From contig NZ_CP051204.2 of assembly GCF_012516375.2 (NCBI RefSeq), forward strand, positions 6,944,001-7,008,000: a stretch of 64,000 bases of DNA, given 5' to 3'. Positions 22,808 through 31,284 of the stretch are shown in pieces; position 1 is the stretch's first letter, and every line of letters starts with the position of its first letter. This DNA comes from Chitinophaga oryzae (lineage in GTDB: Bacteria; Bacteroidota; Bacteroidia; Chitinophagales; Chitinophagaceae). The notes below the pieces were generated by a model. It saw only the letters and a program-made list of their open reading frames with translations. It was not told the origin of the DNA and made no database searches. Position numbers and translations under genes: made by a program.

Positions 22808-23848
22808 TTATCCGCGACGGTAAATGTCGATACGGTCCCCGTCAAGGAACAGGCTTTCTGTGGCTGCCGCCTGGCGCAGGGCCGGTGCCGGCAGCCCGTC
22901 CGGCAGTGTATCCGTTCCCGTTATCACGCGGGCTTCGTCCCACAGGTCTGTTTCGAGGAAACGCTGCAGCACATAGGGGCCTCCTTCTACCAGCACACTC
23001 TGTATCTGTCGCTGGTAAAGGCTTTGCATCAACTGCGGCAGCAGCGGTACGGTAAAGTCGAGCTGCATCAACGCTGCTTTTCCGGCTTCTCCTTCCTGCG
23101 CCGTAATAAAGACAGTGGGGATACTGCCATCCCACAGGTGATGCGTGCGGGGCACAGCCAGCGTCCGGTCGATGACCAGTCGCACCGGGTGCTTGCCGGG
23201 CCACAAACGGGTATTGAGCCTGGGGTTATCGAGGATAGCGGTACGGGTGCCTACCAGGATAGCCATCTCTTCGCTGCGCCAGCGGTGTACGAGGCGGTCG
23301 CTCCAGCGGTTGGAGATACGTACCGGCGCCCCGTCCGGACCGGCCATAAAGCCATTGCGGCTCTGGGCCCATTTGAGAATGATATAGGGCCGCTGCTGTT
23401 CATGAAAAGTGAAGAAGCGGCGGTTGATGGCCCTGCATTCCTTTTCCAGCACGCCCGTATGTACATTGATACCGGCTTTTTTTAACTTCCCGATACCTTT
23501 TCCGGCTACCGCCGAGAAGGTGTCCACACAACCGATCACCACCTCCGGAATTTTTTCTGACACGATCAGATCGGCACAGGGCGGTGTTTTACCATGATGC
23601 GCACAGGGCTCAAGGCTTACATACATGGTAGCCCGCTGAATGAGCGGCCTGTCTTCCGGCGTTACACTGTTCACACAGTTCACTTCCGCATGCGCCTGAC
23701 CATATTGCCGGTGGAAGCCTTCCCCGATGATACGGCCCTGATGCACCAGCACCGCCCCTACCACCGGATTGGGCGCCGCATGGCCGCGACCCATGGCCGC
23801 CAGCTCCAGGCATCGCCGCATAAAAATTTCATGGTCTGTGCTATTCAT
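22808..23848 (-). CDS. ribD: Bifunctional riboflavin biosynthesis protein RibD
   Basis: 346 residues. The deaminase half has the zinc site HAEVNCVN and EPCAHHGKTPPCADLI with GAVLVHQGRIIGEGFH. The reductase half has RPYIILKWAQSRNGFM and LVEGGPYVLQRFLE. Together they carry out steps two and three of the pathway from GTP to riboflavin. There are no other rib genes nearby, which is usual for scattered Bacteroidota pathways. A TAATTTTG -7 box lies upstream at 23875-23882. Confidence 0.95.
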   Translation of the reverse strand: MNSTDHEIFMRRCLELAAMGRGHAAPNPVVGAVLVHQGRIIGEGFHRQYGQAHAEVNCVNSVTPEDRPLIQRATMYVSLEPCAHHGKTPPCADLIVSEKIPEVVIGCVDTFSAVAGKGIGKLKKAGINVHTGVLEKECRAINRRFFTFHEQQRPYIILKWAQSRNGFMAGPDGAPVRISNRWSDRLVHRWRSEEMAILVGTRTAILDNPRLNTRLWPGKHPVRLVIDRTLAVPRTHHLWDGSIPTVFITAQEGEAGKAALMQLDFTVPLLPQLMQSLYQRQIQSVLVEGGPYVLQRFLETDLWDEARVITGTDTLPDGLPAPALRQAAATESLFLDGDRIDIYRRG

Positions 23849-23874
23849 GATACCCTGTTAAGTAATATTTTTGC

Positions 23875-23882
23875 CAAAATTA
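23875..23882 (-). promoter_or_regulatory. ribD promoter -7 box
   Basis: Minus-strand TAATTTTG (consensus TAnnTTTG), 27 bases before the ATG. No FMN-riboswitch-like leader fits in the short space. Confidence 0.5.
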
Positions 23883-23954
23883 CGTTTTTAGCCGACGGAA
23901 AATGCCAACCATTCCCCGGTTTGTATTTTCCGGCTGATTCTTAAATTATCAAAT

Positions 23955-24842
23955 TTGACTATACAAACAGCCTTTACCTATATCACCGGCGCCATCGGCG
24001 ATGTATATGATCCGCGCGAAGCCGCCAATATAGCGCATATCGTACTGGAACATATAACGGGCATGAATAAACTGGACCGCCTGGTGCATAAAGCCAGGTT
24101 GCTGTCGCCGGACCAGAACGCCCGGTTGAAAACCGCCATAGAAGCGCTACAACGCCTGGAACCCGTGCAGTATGTGACCGGCTCCGGCTGGTTTTACGGC
24201 ATGGAACTGACCGTCAACCGCCATGTGCTGATTCCGCGCCCGGAAACGGAGGAACTGGTAGCCTGGGTCCTGCAGGACCTCGCCGGCCATTCCCGCCCGC
24301 ATCTGCTGGACATCGGCACCGGCAGCGGCTGCATCCCGCTGGCATTAAAACAACATATCCCCTCCGCAGTGGTAATGGCCATAGATGTCAGTGAAGAAGC
24401 GCTGGCAGTCGCGAAAGGCAACGCCGCACGGCTGCGGCTGGAAGTGGACTTCCTGCAGCGCAGCGCCCTCGATGAACAACAGATGGCTACGCTGCCTTCG
24501 TTTGACGTGATCGTCAGCAACCCGCCTTACATCACGCAACGCGAACAAGCCACCATGCAGCAACAGGTATGGGGCTTCGAACCGTCTATCGCGCTGTTTG
24601 TGCCCGACAACGACGCCCTGTTGTTTTACCGGCACATCGCCCACACGGCGCTGCAGAAGCTGAACCCGGGCGGCGCCCTCTATTTCGAGATCAATGAATC
24701 ACTGGGCAAAGAGGTGGTCGAACTGCTGCAGTCGCTCGGCTTCGATGAGGTGACGCTCCGGCAGGATATGTTCGGCAAAGACCGGATGGTTAAGGCCCTC
24801 ACGTCACGCAAAGACGCAAAGCAGCAAAGACGCAAAGAATAA
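23955..24842 (+). CDS. prmC: Release factor glutamine methyltransferase PrmC
   Basis: 295 residues from a TTG start; no ATG occurs before residue 37, and the N-terminal helical domain needs the earlier start. It methylates the Gln of the GGQ motif in RF1 and RF2. Visible: RPETEELV, the SAM site LLDIGTGSGCIPLAL and the catalytic SNPPYI. The final dozen residues (TSRKDAKQQRRKE) are read from a family-C repeat and are not part of the normal fold. At the equivalent boundary other genes have a TAG stop, which appears to have been lost here. Confidence 0.93.
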   Translation: MTIQTAFTYITGAIGDVYDPREAANIAHIVLEHITGMNKLDRLVHKARLLSPDQNARLKTAIEALQRLEPVQYVTGSGWFYGMELTVNRHVLIPRPETEELVAWVLQDLAGHSRPHLLDIGTGSGCIPLALKQHIPSAVVMAIDVSEEALAVAKGNAARLRLEVDFLQRSALDEQQMATLPSFDVIVSNPPYITQREQATMQQQVWGFEPSIALFVPDNDALLFYRHIAHTALQKLNPGGALYFEINESLGKEVVELLQSLGFDEVTLRQDMFGKDRMVKALTSRKDAKQQRRKE

Positions 24843-24974
24843 AATATAAGCGGGCAGAGAAAGCAAAGGAGCGAAGATCAAACTTGATCTTCGCTCCTTT
24901 GCTTTCTTATAATTCTTATCAGTCCTTTGCGTCTTTGCTGCTTTGCGCCTTTGTGTGACGGCTTTGCGTGACTA
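24803..24974. repeat. Family-C palindromic element, copy 1
   Basis: Outer perfect 23-bp arms of GCAAAG units (24815-24837 and 24925-24947). Inner perfect 24-bp arms (24858-24881 and 24884-24907) contain GCAAAGGAGCGAAG with a 2-base loop. It lies between convergent prmC and exbD. The right end (reading TAGTCACGCAAAG on the minus strand) gives the exbD stop; the left end codes the PrmC tail. Confidence 0.95.
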
Positions 24975-25367
24975 TTGCTTAGCCGTTGCCAGCACTACTT
25001 TCGCCCCTATCTGCTTCGCTATCTCCATCACATTCACCACATCTTCTATCGGCACTGATTTCTCCGCATTGATCACGATGGTAGGATCTATTTTCTCGTT
25101 GGCGACAGCGGGGGCCAGCGCCTGCTTGAGGCCTTCAAAAGGCACTTTGGTGGTTCCTACAAAAAACTCATGCTTTTCGTTGATGCTCACCACCACAGTC
25201 TGCTTGGCTTTGGTATTGCTCTGGGCTTTCGGCAACATCAGCTTGATGACGTTGGGATTGGCCAGCGTGGAAACAATCAGGAAGAACAACAGCAGAATGA
25301 ACAGGATGTCATTCAGTGCCGAGTTGTGCATCTCCACATGTTTCTTATTTCTCCTGCGTAAATTCAT
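24972..25367 (-). CDS. exbD: ExbD/TolR-type biopolymer transport protein
   Basis: 131 residues. A short basic cytoplasmic start (MNLRRRNKK) is followed by one membrane helix with the conserved Asp (NDILFILLLFFLIVSTLA) and a periplasmic domain. With ExbB it converts proton flow into force for TonB or Tol. The gene follows exbB by 11 bases. The TAG stop is the outer end of a family-C repeat. Only one exbD is seen here, and TonB is not in the window. Confidence 0.92.
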   Translation of the reverse strand: MNLRRRNKKHVEMHNSALNDILFILLLFFLIVSTLANPNVIKLMLPKAQSNTKAKQTVVVSINEKHEFFVGTTKVPFEGLKQALAPAVANEKIDPTIVINAEKSVPIEDVVNVMEIAKQIGAKVVLATAKQ

Positions 25368-25378
25368 GAGTGGTGGTT

Positions 25379-26092
25379 TTAGCGGGTGGGTTCCTGCAGG
25401 ATGTCGGTAAACTCTGCTGCAGCTCCTTCCATCTTGTTAACAACCTTGTCTATCTGTGCATTCAGGAAACTGTAACCGATAAAGGCCACAATACCGATGA
25501 TCAGACCAGTAGCGGAGGTGATCATCTTCACATAAATACCACCTGCAATAGTACCGAGGGTAATATCGGAAGTAATGGAGATGTTAAAGAACGTCTGGAT
25601 CATGCCCGCAATAGTGCCCAGGAACCCGAACATCGGTGCAATACCGGCGATGATAGAGAGAATCACCAGGTTTTTTTCCATCCGGTAGATCTCCAGTTTA
25701 CCCACATTTTCCATGGACTTCTCAATGGAATCGATCGGTTTACCGATACGTTGCAGGCCTTTGTCGATCATACGGGCAATAGGTCCCTGCGTGTTTTTGG
25801 CGAGGGAACGGGCGCCCATGATATTGCCGGTAGTGATCTGATCGCGGATCATCGGCATAAAGTTATCTTCCAGGCGGCCAGCCTTTGCAATGGTCAGATA
25901 TCTTTCTACAAACACAAATACCGCTATAACCGAGAGAATGCCCAATGGTATCATGAGTACGCCCCCTTTCATGAGCATGTCGATCAGGTGTATCTCCTGT
26001 GGTGGTGCTGCAGCTGCATTGGCGGCCTGCGCTAAAGAATCGGCCTTCGGAAGCAATGTATCCTGCAATAATGTGATAAGCCCTAGTATCAT
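25379..26092 (-). CDS. exbB: ExbB/TolQ/MotA-type proton channel protein
   Basis: 237 residues with an N-terminal extension, one membrane helix near residue 45 (GVLMIPLGILSVIAVFVFVE) and two later helices (IAGIAPMFGFLGTIAGMIQTF and a C-terminal one with ATGLIIGIVAFIGYSFL). The pattern FLGTIAGMI and the conserved Thr residues lining the proton path match ExbB. It pairs with exbD, forming the energising unit for outer-membrane uptake. Confidence 0.92.
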   Translation of the reverse strand: MILGLITLLQDTLLPKADSLAQAANAAAAPPQEIHLIDMLMKGGVLMIPLGILSVIAVFVFVERYLTIAKAGRLEDNFMPMIRDQITTGNIMGARSLAKNTQGPIARMIDKGLQRIGKPIDSIEKSMENVGKLEIYRMEKNLVILSIIAGIAPMFGFLGTIAGMIQTFFNISITSDITLGTIAGGIYVKMITSATGLIIGIVAFIGYSFLNAQIDKVVNKMEGAAAEFTDILQEPTR

Positions 26093-26129
26093 GTGGATTT
26101 TCTTCTATTAACGGTTAAAATAGTAAAAT

Positions 26130-26250
26130 AATTACGAATTACGAATTACGAATTACGAATTGGAGGTTGTTTTATAGCAGGGGATACTTAAGAACCTTTC
26201 CAAAAACGAACCCTTAATTCGTAATTCGTAATTTGTAATTCGTAATTGAC
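26130..26250. repeat. Family-A palindromic element, copy 4
   Basis: Four to five GAATTACG units (26130-26160) face CGTAATT units (26217-26247) across a loop that no longer pairs well. On the minus strand the pepT stop TAG is followed directly by TCAATTACG. It separates pepT from exbB. Confidence 0.9.
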
Positions 26251-27497
26251 TAAGCCTTTTCCTCCCAAACTTGTGCCAGATATACGATTGTCTGCACAGC
26301 TTTCTGCATGTCCTGTATGCTCACATATTCCTGTTTGCTGTGGAGGGCCATTTCACCGGTAAAAATATTAGGGCAGGGCAATCCCATGAAGGACAGGCGG
26401 GAACCGTCGGTACCGCCACGGATGCTCATTTTCAGCGGCTGTATGCCTGCGCGGCGGATAGCCTCCGCTGCATAGGCGGTTACTTCCGGATGCAGGTCCA
26501 GCACCTCTTTCATATTGCGGTATTGCTCGGTGACTTTCAGCGTGGCCCTGGCTCCGGGATAACGCTCCAGTACTTTCTCCATCTGACGGCGCAGGAAAGC
26601 CTCGTGAGATTCCAGATGGGCAGTGGTGAAGTCACGGATGATAAAATCGATCTCTGTTTTTTCTACGGTGCCGCTTATACGTACCGGGTGGATGAAACCT
26701 TCCCTGTCTTCCGTTGTCTCAGGAGAAAGACTGTCTTTCGGCAGGGCGTCCACGATTTCGCCGGCGATCTTGATAGCGCTGACCAGCTTGTCTTTCGCTG
26801 ATCCGGGATGCGCGCTTACACCATATACCGTGATTTTAGCGCCGTCGGCGGAGAAGTTTTCGTCTTCCAGTGATCCCAGTTCACCGCCATCCATGGTATA
26901 ACCAAATTGTGCGGCAAGTTTTTTCATATCTACTTTTTCCACACCACGGCCCACTTCTTCATCAGGAGTGAACAGGATGCGGATAGCGCCATGCTTTACT
27001 TCCGGATGTGTCATCAGGAAATGAGCGGCGTCCATGATTTCCGCCACGCCGGCTTTATCGTCGGCGCCGAGCAGCGTGGTACCGCTGGCCGTGATGATGT
27101 CATCTCCTTTTTTGCCGGCCAGGTAAGGATGCTCCCTGGGGCTGATCACCACGCTCTTATCATCCGGCAATACGATATCACCGCCATCATATGCGCGGTG
27201 CACAATTGGTTTTACACCGGTGCCGCTGCTGTCGGAAGAAGTGTCCACATGGGAACAGAAACAGATGACCGGCACCTGTTTATCGGTATTGGCCGGAATA
27301 GTGGCATATACATAACCATGTTCATCGAGTTCTGCATCGGTGATGCCCATCTCGTGCAATTCCTTTACCAGCAGGCGGGACAGGTCCTTCTGCTTTTCTG
27401 TGGAGGGAAAGCTGGTGCTTTGCGGATCGGATTGTGTATCTATCTGCGCGTAACGAATGAAGCGCGTATCAACAGTATATGAGTAATTTGTAAACAT
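26250..27497 (-). CDS. pepT: Peptidase T (tripeptide aminopeptidase)
   Basis: 415 residues from the ATG at 27497, the usual size. M20B zinc peptidase that removes the N-terminal residue from tripeptides. Metal ligands and catalytic residues are visible in CFCSHVDTSSD, LLGADDKAGVAEIM, FTPDEEVGRG (Glu pair) and GGTDGSRLSFMGLPCPNIF. A TACGTTTG promoter box ends only 4 bases before the ATG, so the mRNA is probably leaderless. No partner gene. Confidence 0.95.
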   Translation of the reverse strand: MFTNYSYTVDTRFIRYAQIDTQSDPQSTSFPSTEKQKDLSRLLVKELHEMGITDAELDEHGYVYATIPANTDKQVPVICFCSHVDTSSDSSGTGVKPIVHRAYDGGDIVLPDDKSVVISPREHPYLAGKKGDDIITASGTTLLGADDKAGVAEIMDAAHFLMTHPEVKHGAIRILFTPDEEVGRGVEKVDMKKLAAQFGYTMDGGELGSLEDENFSADGAKITVYGVSAHPGSAKDKLVSAIKIAGEIVDALPKDSLSPETTEDREGFIHPVRISGTVEKTEIDFIIRDFTTAHLESHEAFLRRQMEKVLERYPGARATLKVTEQYRNMKEVLDLHPEVTAYAAEAIRRAGIQPLKMSIRGGTDGSRLSFMGLPCPNIFTGEMALHSKQEYVSIQDMQKAVQTIVYLAQVWEEKA

Positions 27498-27501
27498 ATT
27501 G

Positions 27502-27509
27502 CAAACGTA
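27502..27509 (-). promoter_or_regulatory. pepT promoter -7 box, leaderless spacing
   Basis: Minus-strand TACGTTTG, 4 bases before the ATG. With transcription starting about 4-6 bases after the box, the start codon would be at the mRNA 5' end. Confidence 0.6.
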
Positions 27510-27693
27510 AGGAAAAAAGCGGTGCACCCTTTTGCCGTAAATTTTTCTGTTTAACCACCGCTCACAATAGTCATTTCAGTAAAATATTCTACAAAAGACA
27601 TTTATTATACTACAAAACACCAAATTTTTCGATTTTCATAAAACAAATACACAATAATGATAGGTTTGCCGGGAACAAAAAACCATCCTGTAT

Positions 27694-29982
27694 ATGATTA
27701 CCAATATTCCAGGCTACCCCCGAATAGGCAGCCAGCGGGAACTGAAGAAAGCCTGTGAAAATTACTGGGCAGGTAAAATTTCTCTTGAGAAACTGGAACT
27801 AACGGCCAGGCTCCTACGAAAAGAACACTGGGAAACCCTTCATCAGGCAGGGATAGACCTGATACCCTCCAACGACTTTTCATTTTATGATCAGATGCTC
27901 GACATGAGCATGGCCCTGGGCGTGATACCCGCCCGCTTCCAGGAGCTGCGCCGCTCTTTCGCCAACCCACACTGCCTGGAGCTGTATTTCGCCATGGCAA
28001 GAGGTTACCAGAAGAACGGCTTCGATCTCACGGCGGTGGAAATGACCAAATGGTTTGATACCAACTATCACTACCTGGTACCTGAATTTGACCACAGCCA
28101 GGCCTACAGCCTGCAGTCCCGCAAGAGCGTACAGGAGTTCCAGGAGGCGCTGCAGCAGGGCACCCGCACCAAACCCGTGCTGATAGGCCCGGTTACTTAT
28201 ATCCTCTGTGGCAAAATAAAGAGCGCCGGCGTTACCCGCGCGACCTTACTGCAACAGCTGTTGCCCGCCTACCTTGAACTGCTGGCCGCCCTCCGCGATG
28301 CCGGCGCCGACTGGATACAGCTCGATGAACCTTCCCTGGTGACCGACCTGGAACCTGCTGACAAAATACTGTACCAGCTGGCCTACACCGCCATCCGCGA
28401 AGCGTTCCCGGACCTGAAACTGTTGCTCACCACCTACTTCGGAGCGCTGGAAGACAATACAGAGCTGGCTTTACAGCTACCGGTCAATGCATTGCATATA
28501 GACCTCGTCCGCGCACCGGAACAATTGGACAGCATCCTGAAAGCGCTTCCTGACAATATGCAGTTGTCACTTGGCGTGATAGACGGCCGCAACATCTGGA
28601 AAAACGACTACGCCGCCTCGCTGGCGCTGATCAACCGGGCCACCGCGGCGCTGGGTGCAGATCGTGTAATGCTGGCTACTTCCTGTTCGCTGCTGCATGT
28701 GCCTTACAACCTGGAAGATGAAACAGCCCTCAACGCCGATGTCAAACAGTGGATGGCCTTCGCACGGCAGAAAGTACAGGAGGTCATCTCCCTGAAAAAA
28801 ATTCTTGCCGGGGATACCGCGCTGCTGGCAGCGAATCAACAGGTAATGGAGCAACGAAAAACAGCGCCCGGTATTCACGTATCTGCTGTAAAAGCCCGGC
28901 TGGCAGGCGTTACCCCGGATGATTTTTCCCGTGCGCACAGCTTTACCGAACGTCAGCCCCTGCAGCAGGAAAAGCTGCAACTGCCGCTGCTGCCTACCAC
29001 TACCATCGGCTCGTTCCCACAGACGGTGGAAATACGGCAACTGCGCTCCAATCTCAAAAAGGGGCATATCACCGCGGAGCAATATGACCAGGACATCAGC
29101 GCCGCCATCCGGGAAGCCATCTCGTGGCAGGAATCACTCGGCCTCGATGTGCTGGTGCACGGCGAGTTTGAGCGCAACGACATGGTGGAATATTTCGGGG
29201 AACAGCTGGAAGGTTTCGCTTTCACACAAAACGGCTGGGTGCAGAGCTATGGCTCCCGCTGTGTAAAACCGCCTGTTATCTATGGCGATGTATGGCGCCC
29301 GCAGCCGATGACCGTTGCCTGGAGCCGGTATGCACAATCACTCACCGGCAAGCCGGTGAAAGGAATGCTGACCGGTCCTGTCACCATCCTGCAATGGTCA
29401 TTTGTGAGAAACGATCAACCCCGCATGGACACAGCGCTCCAGATAGCGCTGGCCATCCGCGATGAAGTGAAAGACCTGGAAGATGCCGGTATTGCCATCA
29501 TACAGGTAGATGAACCGGCGCTGCGCGAAGGACTGCCCCTGCGTAAAAGTCAGCAGGACGCCTACCTGCAGCAGGCAGTCGACGCCTTCCGCCTGTCGGT
29601 AGCACCAGTGCAGGACACCACACAGATACACACGCACATGTGTTACGCAGAGTTCAATGATATCATTGCCCACATCGCCGCTATGGACGCAGATGTGATC
29701 ACCATGGAAACATCCCGCTCACAGATGGAACTGCTGGAAGCCTTTGCACAGTTCCGTTATCCTAATGAGACAGGGCCGGGCGTATATGATATCCACTCCC
29801 CCCGTGTGCCGGGCGTAGCGGAAATGGGCAAATTGCTGCAGCGTGCAGCTGAACTGCTGCCTGCCCGCAATCTCTGGGTAAACCCCGACTGCGGCCTTAA
29901 AACAAGGAAATGGCCGGAAACGGAAATGTCGTTGCGCAATATGGTGCAGGCAGCCCGCGAAGTGAGGAAACAACTGGTGTGA
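27694..29982 (+). CDS. metE: Cobalamin-independent methionine synthase MetE
   Basis: 762 residues, full length. It transfers a methyl group from methyl-tetrahydropteroyl-glutamate to homocysteine. The start (NIPGYPRIGSQRELKKACE) and the core (TTTIGSFPQTVEIR, IQVDEPALREGLPL) are typical. The zinc ligands lie in HTHMCYAEFND (His, Cys) and VNPDCGLKTRKW (Cys), with TSRSQMELL between. The 196-base gap upstream shows no SAM or cobalamin riboswitch fold that I can recognise. Confidence 0.97.
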   Translation: MITNIPGYPRIGSQRELKKACENYWAGKISLEKLELTARLLRKEHWETLHQAGIDLIPSNDFSFYDQMLDMSMALGVIPARFQELRRSFANPHCLELYFAMARGYQKNGFDLTAVEMTKWFDTNYHYLVPEFDHSQAYSLQSRKSVQEFQEALQQGTRTKPVLIGPVTYILCGKIKSAGVTRATLLQQLLPAYLELLAALRDAGADWIQLDEPSLVTDLEPADKILYQLAYTAIREAFPDLKLLLTTYFGALEDNTELALQLPVNALHIDLVRAPEQLDSILKALPDNMQLSLGVIDGRNIWKNDYAASLALINRATAALGADRVMLATSCSLLHVPYNLEDETALNADVKQWMAFARQKVQEVISLKKILAGDTALLAANQQVMEQRKTAPGIHVSAVKARLAGVTPDDFSRAHSFTERQPLQQEKLQLPLLPTTTIGSFPQTVEIRQLRSNLKKGHITAEQYDQDISAAIREAISWQESLGLDVLVHGEFERNDMVEYFGEQLEGFAFTQNGWVQSYGSRCVKPPVIYGDVWRPQPMTVAWSRYAQSLTGKPVKGMLTGPVTILQWSFVRNDQPRMDTALQIALAIRDEVKDLEDAGIAIIQVDEPALREGLPLRKSQQDAYLQQAVDAFRLSVAPVQDTTQIHTHMCYAEFNDIIAHIAAMDADVITMETSRSQMELLEAFAQFRYPNETGPGVYDIHSPRVPGVAEMGKLLQRAAELLPARNLWVNPDCGLKTRKWPETEMSLRNMVQAAREVRKQLV

Positions 29983-30003
29983 TTTCATTCTTTCAGCATT
30001 TCG

Positions 30004-30011
30004 TACATTTG
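30004..30011 (+). promoter_or_regulatory. -7 box with leaderless spacing before the CWC gene
   Basis: TACATTTG ends 4 bases before the ATG at 30016, the same spacing as at pepT and oxyR. Confidence 0.55.
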
Positions 30012-30015
30012 GTAC

Positions 30016-30225
30016 ATGCTGAAACATGAAATCGTCTCCTGTCCCCGCTGCAACCGGACTTTTGAATGCCGGGTCAACAGTATTCATCGCTGCCAGTGCA
30101 GCGGGGTACCGCTCACACTGGAAGAACGTTTCAAAATAAGCGAAAAATACCAGGGCTGCCTCTGCGAAAATTGTTTACGCGAATTACGGGCTGCATTGCA
30201 AAAACAGCCTGATGCTCCACTATAA
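30016..30225 (+). CDS. Cysteine-rich CWC family protein
   Basis: 69 residues with three Cys pairs: CPRCNRTFEC, HRCQCSG and GCLCENCLREL. This is the pattern of the Cys-rich CWC family, a small probable zinc-binding protein of unknown role. It precedes a hotdog thioesterase gene by 8 bases and is probably co-transcribed with it. The ATG follows its own promoter box by 4 bases. Confidence 0.8.
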   Translation: MLKHEIVSCPRCNRTFECRVNSIHRCQCSGVPLTLEERFKISEKYQGCLCENCLRELRAALQKQPDAPL

Positions 30226-30233
30226 ATCAAACC

Positions 30234-30626
30234 ATGGCATACGAAGAACAGATCGGGAAATCCGTTACCAGAATTTTCAAAGCGGTATTTCCTAACACGG
30301 TAAACCATTACGACACACTTTTCGGCGGCACCGCCATGCATATGATGGACGAAGTAGCCTTTATCACTGCTACCCGCTTCACGAAAATGCGCACCGTCAC
30401 CGTATCATCAGACAGAATCGATTTCAAAAAACCTATTCCGCACGGCACCATCGTGGAATTGATCGGTACAGTAATACATGTAGGCAACACCAGTCTGAAA
30501 GTAAGAGTGGATATCTATGTGGAGCAGATGTACGTCGATCACCGGGAACATGCGATCAGCGGTATTTTCACCTTTGTGGCGATAGACGAAAATAAAAAGC
30601 CGATACCTATTAAAGTACCGGCTTAA
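30234..30626 (+). CDS. Acyl-CoA thioesterase, YciA-like hotdog protein
   Basis: 130 residues. Single hotdog domain with the active-site region NHYDTLFGGTAMHMMDEVAFITATRF and RIDFKKPIPHGTIVEL, matching YciA/BACH-type acyl-CoA hydrolases. These cut acyl-CoA to free acid and CoA in the cytoplasm. The C-terminus (FTFVAIDENKKPIPI) is standard. It ends at a family-B repeat. Confidence 0.9.
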   Translation: MAYEEQIGKSVTRIFKAVFPNTVNHYDTLFGGTAMHMMDEVAFITATRFTKMRTVTVSSDRIDFKKPIPHGTIVELIGTVIHVGNTSLKVRVDIYVEQMYVDHREHAISGIFTFVAIDENKKPIPIKVPA

Positions 30627-30627
30627 A

Positions 30628-30750
30628 AATTTATAAATTTTTGATTTACGGATGTTGGGATTTATGTAGTTATTTTACCATTGGTGATTGCCAATTGACA
30701 AAAATCAAAAAATAAATTTCTACATCCGTAAATCAAAAAATCCGTAAATA
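30628..30750. repeat. Family-B palindromic element, copy 2
   Basis: Left units (TTGATTTACGGATGT, 30640-30665) and right units (ACATCCGTAAATCAA and AATCCGTAAAT, 30720-30750) are inverse. It lies between the convergent thioesterase and slyD genes. On the minus strand the slyD TAG is followed directly by GATATTTACGG. Confidence 0.85.
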
Positions 30751-30752
30751 TC

Positions 30753-31181
30753 CTATACGATTTCCACCAGTTCCAGGTCAAACACCAGGTCCTGACCAGC
30801 CAGCGGGTGGTTAGCATCCAGGGTGATAAACTCAGTACCTACGGCAGCTACCCTCACCTGGAAAACCTGGCCTTCAGGATTGCTCATCTGCAGTTCCATG
30901 CCCACTTCAGGGTTCAGGTCAGGAGGAATATTTGCTTTAGGAAATTCCATGATCATTTCATCATTCTTCGGACCATATGCCTGATCAACAGGGATATGAA
31001 TTGTTTTCTTATCGCCCGGCTTCATATCCAGTACACCGTTCTCAAAGCCTTTGATCACCATGTGTGCACCAACTTTGAACTCCAGCGGCGCTCTGCCCTC
31101 AGAGGAATCAAACATGGTACCATCGGTCAAACGGCCCTGATAGTGCACCTTCACAGTATCCCCGTTTTTAACAGCTTGCAT
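30753..31181 (-). CDS. slyD: FKBP-type peptidyl-prolyl isomerase, SlyD-like
   Basis: 142 residues. FKBP core (VKVHYQGRLTDGTMFDSSEG, VIKGFENGVLDMKPGDKKTI) with the inserted-flap chaperone domain (AYGPKNDEMIMEFPKANIP through VFQVRVAAVG) and the closing NHPLAGQDLVFDLELVEI typical of SlyD. The His/Cys-rich nickel tail of E. coli SlyD is missing, so a role in folding rather than nickel delivery is likely. Confidence 0.92.
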   Translation of the reverse strand: MQAVKNGDTVKVHYQGRLTDGTMFDSSEGRAPLEFKVGAHMVIKGFENGVLDMKPGDKKTIHIPVDQAYGPKNDEMIMEFPKANIPPDLNPEVGMELQMSNPEGQVFQVRVAAVGTEFITLDANHPLAGQDLVFDLELVEIV

Positions 31182-31284
31182 AAATTAGTTGTTTATAGTG
31201 AATAATAGCCGCAAGATACTAAAACCGGCCATATATCACCATTTTTTCTCACTGCCATACAGGTTTTGCCGTATCTTAACGGGC

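Noticed and set aside
27528..27693. Riboswitch upstream of metE
   Set aside because: The gap is AT-rich and short, and I could not find the stems of SAM or cobalamin riboswitches.
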